Part shown: positions 36,558 through 44,238 of the stretch, piece by piece
How positions within the stretch are numbered: position 1 is the first letter of the stretch
Layout: the number at the start of each line of letters is the position of its first letter
DNA from: AC-32 sp963715575
Lineage (GTDB): Bacteria > Actinomycetota > Thermoleophilia > Gaiellales > Gaiellaceae
Direction of reading: 5' to 3'
Length of the DNA: 64,000 nucleotides
Assembly (NCBI GenBank): GCA_963715575.1
Contig: OY970250.1
Span: forward strand, 1,984,001 to 2,048,000
Position numbers and translations under genes: made by a program
The notes under the pieces: model-generated
What the model was told of the DNA's origin: nothing
What the model saw: the letters and a program-made list of their open reading frames with translations, nothing else
Databases searched by the model: none

Positions 36558-37682
36558 TTATCGCAGGCGACCGGCCGAGATGCCGGCAAGGACGCGGTTG
36601 GTCGAGAGGAAGACCAGTGTCCCGGTCTGCCTCGGCTGCGCGCCGCCGTACCAATGGTTGACGGCGTAGACGAGACCGATTCGCCCCACTACCGCATCGG
36701 GGCTGCCGAGGTGCTCACTCGCCGACAGCACCGTTTCCCGACCGGTCCCGAGGTCGACGATGTGCAAGCGTGCGCTCATGTACCGGGCATCGACCAGATA
36801 GACACCGATTCGGCCGTAGGCGCTGAGGTGCCCGGCCTGCGCGTAGGACGTCGTCGTCGCCACCGGCCACGTGTGCAGGAGCGCTCCCGTCCCGGCGTCG
36901 TAGACCTCGAGCGTTTTCGTGTCCGTCAAGACGACCACTCGGCCGCCGCCGAACGCAAGCTCCTTCGCCGAGCTGGGAGTGATCTCCCTCAGGAGCGACC
37001 CCTTCGAGGAGTAGATGCCGACGCTGTCGTCCGGGCGAAGCACCGCGATCCGGCCGGCATCCACGGCGGCCGGGACGATCGAGCTCGTTCCGGACGCGAT
37101 CGCGCGGAGGGGCTGGCGCCCAGGGACGATCAGCGACAGGCGCGCCTTCGAGATGGTTAAGCCGCTCGCGTCGGCATTGGGCGTCGTCGTCCACCTGCCG
37201 ACCGCGAGGACGTCGCCGGCGCCGACGAGGCCGCTGAGCCAATCGCCGTTCCAGAGCTCGATGTTGCCTTCGTCGCAGCCATCGACCCGGAATGCGCTGG
37301 CGAGCTTGCGCCCGCTCGGCCCGGTGACGGGTGCGGTGAAGAGTCGAGCCCACGTCTCCTGCGAGTTTCCAGCCGAAGCGAGGGTGATCCAGGCCGTCCG
37401 CTTGCCGGCGATCGCGACCTCGCGAATGGTCGGATTGTCGGTGAACTTCCCCGCGCCGCGACGTAGCTGCGTCGTCGCGCCCGAGCCGATGTTCCAGACG
37501 TAGACGGCGTTGTCGTCGCTGCTGTAGACGACTCGCTGTCCGTCGATTGCAACGGCAACCACCGAGCGCCCGGCCTGCTTCACCGCTCGCGTCGGCGTGC
37601 TCGTCGTCGCAGCAGCCGAGACCACGAACACGAGCAGCAGCGGCGCCGCGAAGAACAGCAGCCAATTCCGAAGCTGTTTCAT
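36558..37682 (-). CDS. Exported beta-propeller protein
   Basis: This 374-residue protein has a signal peptide or anchor (KQLRNWLLFFAAPLLLVFVVSAAATT) and a series of blade-like repeats: SVVAVAIDGQRVVYSSDDNAVYVWN, AIAGKRTAWITLASAG, AFGGGRVVVLTDTKTLEVYDAGTG and IVDLGTGRETVLSAS. The repeats resemble WD40/PQQ-type propellers. ATG 37682 is chosen over a start 45 bases upstream because it gives a normal signal peptide. No catalytic residues are visible; it may bind a ligand or another protein outside the cell. Confidence 0.75.
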   Translation of the reverse strand: MKQLRNWLLFFAAPLLLVFVVSAAATTSTPTRAVKQAGRSVVAVAIDGQRVVYSSDDNAVYVWNIGSGATTQLRRGAGKFTDNPTIREVAIAGKRTAWITLASAGNSQETWARLFTAPVTGPSGRKLASAFRVDGCDEGNIELWNGDWLSGLVGAGDVLAVGRWTTTPNADASGLTISKARLSLIVPGRQPLRAIASGTSSIVPAAVDAGRIAVLRPDDSVGIYSSKGSLLREITPSSAKELAFGGGRVVVLTDTKTLEVYDAGTGALLHTWPVATTTSYAQAGHLSAYGRIGVYLVDARYMSARLHIVDLGTGRETVLSASEHLGSPDAVVGRIGLVYAVNHWYGGAQPRQTGTLVFLSTNRVLAGISAGRLR

Positions 37683-37854
37683 GACCGTCACCCCTTCGCC
37701 TGAATGCTCGAGCACGCGCACATTCACGCCATCGGGGCCGCTGCTGATCCAAGCCGCCGAAATTACGGATGGCTAGTCCTTACATCTCGCGCGCGTCGGG
37801 TTGGCCGGCGCCGGGTTCCGCAGTACGTAACGACCGCGGCCGACCTGTAACTCG

Positions 37855-38037
37855 TCAGCCGGAGTGGTGGCTGTCCTCGCGTCCCGGATCGAGCACGTCC
37901 GGCGTGGGAGCGGAGAGGAGTGAACTGCCGGCCTGCTTCGCCTCAGTGTTCTGCGAGACATCGAGACGCTGAGCCTCGACCGTCTCCAGGTCGGTGGGCC
38001 CTCGCCACCAAGACACGAGCTTCTTCACGGGGTTCAT
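37855..38037 (-). CDS. Small hydrophilic protein of 60 residues
   Basis: The frame from ATG 38037 encodes MNPVKKLVSWWRGPTDLETV and a polar Ser/Gln/Asp-rich remainder. The opening NPxKKLxxWWRGxTD is plausible for a small actinobacterial protein, but nothing else supports it and the area is gene-poor. Low confidence. Confidence 0.3.
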   Translation of the reverse strand: MNPVKKLVSWWRGPTDLETVEAQRLDVSQNTEAKQAGSSLLSAPTPDVLDPGREDSHHSG

Positions 38038-38131
38038 GACCCGATCCTAGTTGAGGAGACCGGCGTGTCCCTCGAGGGCCATCAACATCGCACAAAGCCG
38101 GGGCCGACCCGGAAAAGCGAGCTGCGGAGGC

Positions 38132-38377
38132 TCACTGCGTCTCGCAGGCCACCCCATCATGGTCACCATCGAGACGGCTGTTGTGCGAGGTCCCGTAGTT
38201 GTAGAGGCGCGTGCTGCGCTTGAACGTCGTGACGCCTGGTTTCCCGCTGCTCGTGTGGTCGTGCGCATGCAACTTGCCCACGCCATGTGCGTAGCTCTTA
38301 TGAACACTCGTGCAGTTCGTCCACCACGGCACCGACCCTGTAGCAGCCGGTACGGGTGCAGCTCCTAGCTCCGCCAT
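38132..38377 (-). CDS. Excalibur calcium-binding domain protein, front end probably lost
   Basis: The 81-residue frame is almost entirely an Excalibur domain: VPWWTNCTSVHKSYAHGVGK at the start and the calcium-loop signature SRLDGDHDGVACE at the end, with the two conserved Cys. Excalibur domains sit on exported or wall proteins, but no signal peptide is present here; the few residues before the domain (MAELGAAPVPAATGS) look like a linker. Upstream the same frame stays open without a convincing start. It may therefore be the truncated tail of a larger exported protein. Confidence 0.55.
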   Translation of the reverse strand: MAELGAAPVPAATGSVPWWTNCTSVHKSYAHGVGKLHAHDHTSSGKPGVTTFKRSTRLYNYGTSHNSRLDGDHDGVACETQ

Positions 38378-38386
38378 CCGGTCGCC

Positions 38387-38960
38387 TTCATCGCGGGCTC
38401 GGGGAACGTGAACAAGATCTACCTCGGCGCGTTGCTGGAGTTGCTCCTGATCATCGCGAACATCGGGACTGCAGTCGTGATCGTCCCGATCATGAGACGG
38501 CAGTTCGAAGAACTATCGATCGGCTACGTGGCAGCGAGGATTGTGGAGTGCACGTTCATCCTGGTCGGCATCGTCGCGATGCTCGGGATCGCGACCGTTG
38601 CAACACGAGACGGCCGGCGCAAACGAAGGGACCGTCGCCTACACGCTCGCAGCGATCAAGGACTGGACGTTCCTACTGGGGCCGGGTTGGGTGGTCGGCT
38701 GGGGAAACGGGTTGATCCTGGGTTACATGATGTACCGCACGCAACTCGTGCCGCGCGCCTGGACGTGGCTCGGGCTCGTCGGCGGCCCGCTGATCATCAT
38801 CTCCGGGACGGTCGTGATGTTCGGAGGGAATCCCGCGACTGCCGCACTCAAGGGCCCCGCGTCGATTCCCGAAGCCCTGTGGGAACTCTTCCTCGGCATC
38901 TACTGCACCATCTGGGGATTCAGGCGCGACGCCCCGATCCTTTCCGGGAGGGCGAGTTGA
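38387..38960 (+). pseudogene. DUF4386 membrane protein gene, 5'-truncated and frameshifted
   Basis: The frame reads VAFIAGSGNVNKIYLGALLELLLIIANIGTAVVIVPIMRR, then FILVGIVAMLGIATV, all typical of the middle of DUF4386 membrane proteins. Near 38605-38640 it shifts by one base and continues HETAGANEGTVAYTLAAIKDWTFLLGPG to LWELFLGIYCTIWGF. The first two membrane helices are missing here. A matching N-terminal piece lies on the other strand at 39266-39384. Confidence 0.65.
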
Positions 38961-38964
38961 CGAC

Positions 38965-39109
38965 TCAAGCCAAGCCGACTCGACTCGCCACAACAGACGC
39001 GCCAGCGACCGCCGCTGCGAGCCCCGATGCCTCAAGCCGATCGCGGAGGTCGTCCGCGTGCCGCGCCCGATCGAACAAGTGCGAGTAGCGATCGAGCGTG
39101 ATTGAAGGT
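38965..39109 (-). pseudogene. C-terminal remnant of a tyrosine recombinase
   Basis: The minus strand from 39109 reads PSITLDRYSHLFDRARHADD LRDRLEASGLA and continues to TGA at 38967-38965. SITLDRYSHLF is the standard segment holding the nucleophile Tyr of phage-type integrases; the following helix is the usual C-terminal one. The rest of the catalytic domain is gone. It lies about 530 bases outside the left att repeat and differs from both intact integrases, so it marks an older insertion. Confidence 0.6.
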
Positions 39110-39265
39110 TCTTCTTCATCAGATTCGGCTTGCGGGTTACTCCGGTTGTGGAACTTGCGTCCTGGCGCGATGGTTGTTGGACAACGAGTCGCAATCAGGA
39201 AGGTCCAAGTGAAGGTCTCAGCACAACGGAGTCTCGGCGCGCTCGCGATGGTGGGCGCATCCGCA
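39110..39265. other. Gap between two gene remnants, nothing recognised
   Basis: Between the integrase tail and the DUF4386 N-terminal piece I see no convincing gene, repeat or structural RNA. Short open frames here have no start signal or coding character and the sequence is less G+C-biased than nearby genes, in keeping with decay. Confidence 0.3.
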
Positions 39266-39384
39266 CTACCGCCGGTTCATACAGCACCAGCGCCGGTATC
39301 GACGTGATGAACGTGATGAGGTAGAGCACACCGAAGACGCGCGCTCTCTTCTGACCGGGTTTCGGCGCAGAATCTAAAGCCGCA
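39266..39384 (-). pseudogene. N-terminal fragment of a DUF4386 gene
   Basis: The minus strand encodes ALDSAPKPGQKRARVFGVLY LITFITSIPALVLYEPAV, the first membrane helix of DUF4386 proteins. In intact family members LYEP is followed directly by a segment like the one at the start of the plus-strand fragment at 38387. The fragment therefore fits as the missing front of that gene, now in opposite orientation. The family assignment is by recollection of typical members. Confidence 0.5.
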
Positions 39385-39410
39385 AGACCCGACCTTTCAA
39401 GTTGGAGAAA

Positions 39411-39425
39411 CGGTGTCAGACACCG
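39411..39425. repeat. Short palindrome GGTGTCAGACACC
   Basis: CGGTGTCAGACACCG is a 7-base perfect inverted repeat around one base. Palindromes of this form recur in many bacterial genomes near REP-associated transposase remnants, but only one copy is seen here, so no element can be claimed. Confidence 0.25.
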
Positions 39426-39571
39426 ATTTGTGTCAAGGGCGCCGCTGTGCCAAATCTGTGCCGTTTTCCTCCCCGGGCTGCCGCGACCGACATGGCGGGC
39501 GCGGCTCACTGCGGCTGAGGATCGAAAGCAGCTCTTTCTTCGCGGGAAGCGCGTCACTCTGACGAGGGGGC

Positions 39572-39600
39572 TCATGGGGGAAACCGGGTTTCCCCCATGA
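39572..39600. terminator. Perfect 13-base hairpin related to the one at 20221
   Basis: The stem TCATGGGGGAAAC / GTTTCCCCCATGA with loop CGG is perfect. Its core GGGGGAA..TTCCCCC is shared with the hairpin after the aldehyde dehydrogenase gene. It lies beyond the tRNA terminator hairpin at 39606 and could be a second stop signal or a dispersed palindromic repeat. Confidence 0.4.
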
Positions 39601-39605
39601 CAAGA

Positions 39606-39628
39606 GCAGCGGCGCAAAGCGCCGCTGC
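39606..39628 (-). terminator. Likely original terminator of the tRNA-Ala gene, left behind by integration
   Basis: A perfect 10-base stem (GCAGCGGCGC / GCGCCGCTGC) with loop AAA sits 7 bases beyond the left copy of the tRNA 3' end. Read on the minus strand, the direction of tRNA transcription, it is followed by TCTTGTC. Before the elements inserted it would have stood directly behind the complete tRNA gene now at 57454-57526. Confidence 0.55.
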
Positions 39629-39635
39629 GAAGTGG

Positions 39636-39677
39636 TGGAGCGTACCGGGATCGAACCGGTGACCTCCGGCTTGCAAA
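39636..39677 (-). repeat. attL: Left attachment site: displaced 3' end of tRNA-Ala(TGC)
   Basis: These 42 bases are identical to the 3' part of the intact tRNA gene (57454-57495) and to the middle copy (51607-51648): T-arm, variable loop, 3' half of the anticodon stem and the anticodon loop. Only this copy is followed by an encoded CCA end (minus strand CTCCACCA), so it is the original chromosomal 3' end. Beyond 39677 the match stops and the sequence cannot form a tRNA. Confidence 0.88.
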
Positions 39678-39772
39678 CTCGGCGCGTGGGGCAGGTCAGG
39701 GCGCGTCCGGGCTTGTCCAAGCGGTTCGCGTCGGCCTGACGCGCTCCGACAAGCCACCGTTGGCGTGTCACC

Positions 39773-39792
39773 GGTTGCGACGGTTGCGACGG
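39773..39792 (+). repeat. Tandem GGTTGCGAC repeats inside the left end of element I
   Basis: Two direct copies of the 9-base unit GGTTGCGAC stand head to tail 96 bases inside the left att site. The same unit occurs twice at 51538-51557, inside the right end. This is the layout expected of integrase arm-type binding sites. Confidence 0.55.
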
Positions 39793-39810
39793 CGCGACGA
39801 CCGGAACGCT

Positions 39811-40617
39811 TCAGCGGGCGGAGAACGGCGTCAGGTCGGCTTCGGTAAGACCCATCAAGCGCCCGATGATCCGCTCCAGGCCCCAGTTCGGATCGATGCA
39901 GTGGACGGGCGCAGCGGCATCGTGCTGACGAACAGCGGCTTCGACCTCCGGGATGTCGTTCTCAGGACACAGCCACAGGACCTTGTTGCGAACTAGCACC
40001 AAACCAAGATCGCTGCCCACGTACCGCCACTCTCGTTCCCACCACCACTCGCGCTGGAGCGTCACGTTGCCGTCTTGGTCCCTCCGAGTAAGCATCCCCT
40101 CGATGTACGGAAAGAGGTCCTTCACCTCGTCGAACCACCCGTCCCCACACGCCCGCTTGACCAAGTCGTTAAGCGCCGTCCGAGCGCGCAGCGCGTGACC
40201 GTCGGTGATGTCCACGTACCAGACTGGGTTGATGCCGGAGCGGCGGGCGACCATCTTCGTAAGCGCGAGGCCGTAGGGTCGAAGATTCACGTCCCGGTTG
40301 GCGATGTTCGCGAACATCGCGTAGACGTGTTCAAGGGGGGTTTCGCTGAAGCAGATTGCCCGTTGCGCTGCCCGCTGTGCTTCGGTCAAGACGAGGTTTC
40401 CCTGCTCGTTCTTAACGCCGACCGCCCAGCCACGAGGGCTATCGCCAAGCCGTAGGCGCTGCTCGCCGATTATCGCCAGAAGTCGGTCCTTTGCGGAATC
40501 CCCCTCGTGGTCACGCGTTAGGTGAACGACGAAGGTCGAGAGGTCCGTGCGTCGGTTCAGGACCTCGGTTATAGGAAGCGGCCGGTCAACGAACTGGATC
40601 TGTGGAATGTGCGGCAT
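39811..40617 (-). CDS. AbiGi-like abortive-infection family protein
   Basis: This 268-residue cytoplasmic protein has features I associate with the AbiGi family: an N-terminal STFVVHLTRDHEG segment, a long middle and AICFSETPLEHVYAMFAN, the usual CF-x-E-x-P-L motif, then PYGLALTKMVARRSGINPVWYVD and a Trp-rich EWWWEREWRYVG segment. AbiGi is the companion component of the lactococcal AbiG abortive phage defence. It is the last gene of a three-gene minus-strand cassette at the edge of element I and lies 10 bases after the Gp37/Gp68-like gene. The assignment is from motif memory, not alignment. Confidence 0.5.
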   Translation of the reverse strand: MPHIPQIQFVDRPLPITEVLNRRTDLSTFVVHLTRDHEGDSAKDRLLAIIGEQRLRLGDSPRGWAVGVKNEQGNLVLTEAQRAAQRAICFSETPLEHVYAMFANIANRDVNLRPYGLALTKMVARRSGINPVWYVDITDGHALRARTALNDLVKRACGDGWFDEVKDLFPYIEGMLTRRDQDGNVTLQREWWWEREWRYVGSDLGLVLVRNKVLWLCPENDIPEVEAAVRQHDAAAPVHCIDPNWGLERIIGRLMGLTEADLTPFSAR

Positions 40618-40627
40618 CCCGAACCGC

Positions 40628-41380
40628 TCAGCGCCGGGCGGTTAGCCCTGGGACAGCAGTCGCCGTCGCGCGCGGCATCGCCGAGTATGTTCGGCCGTCG
40701 AGCCGTCGTCCGCCCGATTTGGCTCGCGCGCCGCCCCACTGCTTGAAAAAGAAAGCCACCCCCTCGCGCCGACAGAGGTCGCGCAGATCGGTCGCCCACT
40801 GCGCCTGCATCGGCCGGTGCCTCGTCCCCGACTCGCCCCCGACGATTAGCCAGTCGATGCCCGACAGGTCAAGCCCGTCGAGCGGGCCAAGCAACGGCTC
40901 GGCGCTGATGAAGCGCACCGCGGCGGGCACGCGGCGCAGGTAGTCGGCGCGGTCGATCCACCTGCGGTTCTCGATGCTGACGCCCATCCAGACGTTCTGC
41001 GGCCACGGGAGCCGAGGGGCAAGCGCGGCGAGTCGCTCGTGCCGCTTCGTGAGGATCTGATAGACGTGCTGGTCGGCCTCGATCATCACGTCGAACACGC
41101 GTCGGATGAACGCGAGCGGGACACGCTCGTGAAAGAGATCGCTCATCGAGTTGACGAAGATCAGCCGCGGCCGTCGCCAGCGCGACGGTTGGCCGAGCCG
41201 CTCTGGATGGAGAACGACGTTCTCGACCTCGTACTCCGGGAGCCACGGCTTGCGGCTGCGGCTGAAGCGCAGAGAGATCGTCTCGGCATAGCAGTGCGCG
41301 CAGCCGGGGCTGACCTTCGAGCAGCCCGCGACGGGGTTCCAGGTCGCCTCGGTCCACTCAATCGCGCTCTTGTCGCCCAT
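40628..41380 (-). CDS. Phage Gp37/Gp68 family three-Cys protein (DUF5131-type)
   Basis: This 250-residue protein begins SAIEWTEATWNPVAGCSKVSPGCAHCYAE. The Cys residues in GCSKVSPGCAHC form the C-x6-C-x2-C motif of the Gp37/Gp68 family, which resembles radical-SAM proteins. Further family marks are LIFVNSMSDLFHE, HVYQILTKRHERL, VWMGVSIENRRW and WLIVGGESG, and a C-terminal GVAFFFKQWGG. The reaction is not known. Genes of this family are commonly paired with the TcmP partner, as here (31 bases upstream). Confidence 0.85.
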   Translation of the reverse strand: MGDKSAIEWTEATWNPVAGCSKVSPGCAHCYAETISLRFSRSRKPWLPEYEVENVVLHPERLGQPSRWRRPRLIFVNSMSDLFHERVPLAFIRRVFDVMIEADQHVYQILTKRHERLAALAPRLPWPQNVWMGVSIENRRWIDRADYLRRVPAAVRFISAEPLLGPLDGLDLSGIDWLIVGGESGTRHRPMQAQWATDLRDLCRREGVAFFFKQWGGARAKSGGRRLDGRTYSAMPRATATAVPGLTARR

Positions 41381-41410
41381 CTCCCCCTCTCGTGCGGCGA
41401 GCCTACAGCG

Positions 41411-42346
41411 TCAGATGTCGCCGAGGTACATCTCGTACTGCTCGTTCGGTGGCCGACGACAGATGTCGTTCCAGATCTTGATCCCGAGCGGCTTGCGGCT
41501 GCCGAAGACAAGGCTGTAGCGCCTGCGGCCGTTGACCGGGATCGACTTCGGCTGCCCGATCTTGAAGCCGAGAAGCCTCTCCATCTCGTTCTCGTACAGC
41601 GTGCGGAGCGCCGCCGACGGGTGGCGCGGATTCTTGCGCACCATCGCCCGCCAGTCGGTGCCCGTCGGGTAGTAGAGATTGAGCTTGTCGTTGCCGCCCT
41701 CGATCATGTAGCGGTGCAGACCTCGGCTGATGTCCATCTCGTCGGGGAACAGCGTCAGCACGTCCATCGCCCGCTCGCCGTAGGTCAACTCTTCGAGCGC
41801 GCGCCAGTGGTAGATCGCCGACGGGGGGTCGATCACGGCGCAGACGTAGCGCCAGCCGGACGGCATCACGAGCTTGAGCGCGCGGTGCGCGATGTTCGCG
41901 TCGCCGGTCGAGACGACGATCTTGGGTCCCCATGGCACGACGATGCGGCCGATGTCGCGTGCCCGTTCGAGCGCGTCATCGGTCCTGAGGTCGAGCGGGA
42001 AGACAGATGCCCCTGAGACGCCTACCGCCTCGACCCGCTCGATCAGCGCGGCCGTCGCCGCGGGGTCGATGTCGTTGAAGAAGTAGAGGTCGTACGGCGT
42101 CGTCACCTGGAGCGCGACGAGCGCGGTCCCGTACGTCAGCGTGCGCTCCACTTCGCAGACGCCGAAGGCAGCGAACGGGTCGTAGTAGATCCGCGCCGGG
42201 AAGTGGTCGCGCGTCGCCAGCGCTGCGGCCTCGGCGAAGTTGCCCCAAAAGTGGATCTTGTCGAGTGTGTACGGCTTGATCGGCCGTACGGGCAGCCCGT
42301 CGTCTGGCGGCGTCGGGAGCGCGTCGGGGCGATGTAGAGCGACCAT
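41411..42346 (-). CDS. tcmP: Three-Cys-motif partner protein TcmP
   Basis: This 311-residue protein has the TcmP layout: an N-terminal KPYTLDKIHFWGNFAEAAAL segment, then IYYDPFAAFGVCEVERTL in the position of the family's D-x-FAG motif, ALVALQVTTPYDLYFFNDIDP and CAVIDPPSAIYHWRALEEL. The fold is methyltransferase-like, but activity has not been shown for the family as far as I know. In the first motif the usual FAGPG is replaced by FAAFG. It is the first gene of the cassette; the 325-base gap upstream should hold the promoter. Confidence 0.75.
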   Translation of the reverse strand: MVALHRPDALPTPPDDGLPVRPIKPYTLDKIHFWGNFAEAAALATRDHFPARIYYDPFAAFGVCEVERTLTYGTALVALQVTTPYDLYFFNDIDPAATAALIERVEAVGVSGASVFPLDLRTDDALERARDIGRIVVPWGPKIVVSTGDANIAHRALKLVMPSGWRYVCAVIDPPSAIYHWRALEELTYGERAMDVLTLFPDEMDISRGLHRYMIEGGNDKLNLYYPTGTDWRAMVRKNPRHPSAALRTLYENEMERLLGFKIGQPKSIPVNGRRRYSLVFGSRKPLGIKIWNDICRRPPNEQYEMYLGDI

Positions 42347-42671
42347 CGGTCCTCCGTGTTCGACGCGCGACGCTCTGGCCGGTCGCGCTCGACCCCCTCG
42401 GCACGATGGGGTCGGCGGCAGCCCCGACGAACTCCGGGCCTGTCGAATCCTAGGTACGCCCCCGGACGGAGAAGCCGTCGCGTCGGAGGGACACGCCCGA
42501 AAGAGCGTCTAAGCGCGGCGCGCGCGACCGCGGCCGCTGTCGTGCAGATCGTGGATCGCCCGAACAACCGGTACCGGAAGGTCGTCACGGACGAGCCGCT
42601 GACCGACCACATCGGTCGCGGCGATGCCCGGCGCAAGCCTTTAGACACCCGCCCCGGTTGCCCGCGCCGGG
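42347..42671. promoter_or_regulatory. Non-coding gap upstream of the TcmP cassette
   Basis: No convincing gene is seen in these 325 bases; open frames across it mirror neighbours or lack coding character. It must contain the promoter of the tcmP/Gp37-68/AbiGi-like cassette. No clear promoter hexamers or operator repeats were found by eye. Confidence 0.35.
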
Positions 42672-43181
42672 CTACTCGGTCCTAGCTGGCCGTGCCTGCT
42701 CGCGGCGTCGTTCGTCGCGGCGGAGGATCAGCTGGAACACTTCCAGCCCGGCCCGGTCGAACTTCTCAAGCGTGGTCTTGACTTCGGCGCGTTCCTCGTC
42801 CCTCAGCGCTGGGTCGTTCAGCATGTCTACGAGTGCCAGCGAACCCGAAGCGCGAGGGTTGTCGTCGTCGGCTGCTACCGGCTCGGCTTCGGCTTCGAGG
42901 GCGCGTAGCAGGCTCAGCAGGTCGGCCGACTCGCGGCTACCTGCCGTGGCGTGGGCTTCGGCTCGAAGCTTCGCCCGTGCCCGGCTTCGAGCGGCCCGAC
43001 AGTTGAGGTACCACGCTGCCGCTTCCGTGCCCTGCCCCGCCTCAGCGTCGCGCTTGCCCTCGCGCCAGTCGTCAGCGAAGGATGGCCACGTCACCTGGAG
43101 CATGTCGGCCGCTTCGCGTAGCAGGGCGTGGCCGTCGAAGTAGTCCACGGCTTGGTCGCGCTGCTTCGGCGTCAGGTTCAC
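42672..43181 (-). CDS. Helical DNA-binding-type protein, possibly terminase-small-subunit-like
   Basis: This 169-residue, mostly helical protein starts MNLTPKQRDQAVDYFDGHALLREAADMLQVTW, an HTH-like segment, followed by FADDWREGKRDAEAGQGTEAAAWYL and a Lys/Arg-rich helix. Small terminase subunits and related phage HTH proteins share this plan (HTH, then a W-x-x-G-x-x-D-A-E-x-G loop). I cannot exclude a plain transcription factor. The start GTG 43181 overlaps the stop of the upstream HTH gene by 4 bases. Confidence 0.45.
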   Translation of the reverse strand: MNLTPKQRDQAVDYFDGHALLREAADMLQVTWPSFADDWREGKRDAEAGQGTEAAAWYLNCRAARSRARAKLRAEAHATAGSRESADLLSLLRALEAEAEPVAADDDNPRASGSLALVDMLNDPALRDEERAEVKTTLEKFDRAGLEVFQLILRRDERRREQARPARTE

Positions 43182-43468
43182 GCGTCGAACCTCGCGGCCG
43201 CTTCAGCCCGACGCCGCTGGCGTTCGTCACGGCGGTGGACAGCTGACGACCGCTTCCGCTCCAGGCGCAGCCGTCGCAGTTCGACGCTGGCGGGGTCGAT
43301 GTCCCAGACGCGACCGACCTTGCGGGCCTTGAGGACGCCCGAACGCGCGAGCCGGTAGACGACATCGGGATGGTCAAGGCATAGCTCGCGCCGCGCTTCT
43401 GTCACAGTCACTGTGAGGACAACGTAGCGGCCAGGGGACCCCCTTTTGGGCAACCGCACTCTTCGCAC
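43178..43468 (-). CDS. Excisionase-like helix-turn-helix protein
   Basis: The core VTEARRELCLDHPDVVYRLARSGVLKARKVGRVWDIDPASVE is a MerR/excisionase-type HTH in which the wing ends in W-x-[IV]-D-x-x-S. The C-terminal 40 residues are strongly basic. The longest frame has 96 residues; the likely true start is GTG 43408, which begins VTVTEARRELC and lies in a palindrome. It is coupled to the next gene and could be a recombination directionality factor or regulator of element I. Confidence 0.55.
   Translation of the reverse strand: MRRVRLPKRGSPGRYVVLTVTVTEARRELCLDHPDVVYRLARSGVLKARKVGRVWDIDPASVELRRLRLERKRSSAVHRRDERQRRRAEAAARFDA
43402..43416. promoter_or_regulatory. Palindrome at the start of the excisionase-like gene
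   Basis: TCACAGTCACTGTGA is a perfect 7+1+7 palindrome lying over the probable start codon of the HTH gene. This position would suit an autoregulatory operator, but the sequence also encodes VTVT, so it may be chance. Confidence 0.3.
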
Positions 43469-43518
43469 GCGACGTCCAGTTTCGCGCCTGGCGAGAGGAC
43501 GCTCCCAGCCGAGGCTTA

Positions 43519-44238
43519 CTACGGCCTCGTCATCTGCGCGACTTGGTTCCCCGCCTCGTCGTAGGCGGTTACCTGAGTCACTTTCACCTCCCGGTCGAGC
43601 GACCCGAGGAACAGACCTTCCACCACCGGGAGCTTGATGTTCGAGCCATCCGCAAACTTCACCAGGACAGTCGCGGCGTCGCCGTACACACGTCCGTCGA
43701 CCGTGTACAACGTCGGATGAGACAGCTCCCAGCCGGGGCCCTCGAAAGCGATATCCGGCGACGATCGCGCGGACGCGCTGTCGCAGCCTCCCGATCCCGG
43801 TTTGAATCCGTTCGCTGCCGGATCGTTAGCGAAGTCGATGAACCAGCACACGCCACCCTGGTCGTTCGGCGCCGCCCAAAGCTCCTGTGGGCCGTCGGGG
43901 GTCTGAATCTGGATCACGCCGTGTGCTTTGGTCACGTCTGCGTGCGGAAACCTCGCCCCGAACCCCTTCTGCGTCGCCAGATCCGCGATCTTGTTGCTCG
44001 ACTCGAAGCTGGTCGAGACGGCAGGCGGTGCCGGCGTTCCCTGGAAGAGGTCGGCGATCTGTCCGCGCAAGGCCACGGCAGTCGGGACGAGGAGCAGCGC
44101 CAGCGCCACGACCGCCAGTGCCGCGTAGCGCGTGCGCGTGGTGTGGGCCCGCGCGAGCACGTTCTCCCAGCCGTCGGGGCGCGGCTCGAACGGGGGCACC
44201 TGCTCGTCGAGAAGGTCGTCGATGCGTGATTCGGTCAT
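43519..44238 (-). CDS. Membrane anti-sigma-factor-like protein
   Basis: This 239-residue protein has a cytoplasmic N-terminus (MTESRIDDLLDEQVPPFEPR), one membrane helix (YAALAVVALALLLVPTAVAL) and an extracytoplasmic domain with two Cys (GGVCWFIDF, GSGGCDSA). It is translationally coupled to the ECF sigma gene by ATGA at 44235-44238, the usual sigma/anti-sigma order. No zinc-binding HxxxCxxC motif is present, so it belongs to a non-ZAS group. The outer domain is probably the sensor. Confidence 0.7.
   Translation of the reverse strand: MTESRIDDLLDEQVPPFEPRPDGWENVLARAHTTRTRYAALAVVALALLLVPTAVALRGQIADLFQGTPAPPAVSTSFESSNKIADLATQKGFGARFPHADVTKAHGVIQIQTPDGPQELWAAPNDQGGVCWFIDFANDPAANGFKPGSGGCDSASARSSPDIAFEGPGWELSHPTLYTVDGRVYGDAATVLVKFADGSNIKLPVVEGLFLGSLDREVKVTQVTAYDEAGNQVAQMTRP

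Noticed and set aside
39631..39680. A second functional tRNA-Ala at the left repeat
   Set aside because: The 5' half is absent: after the anticodon loop the sequence cannot form anticodon, D or acceptor stems.
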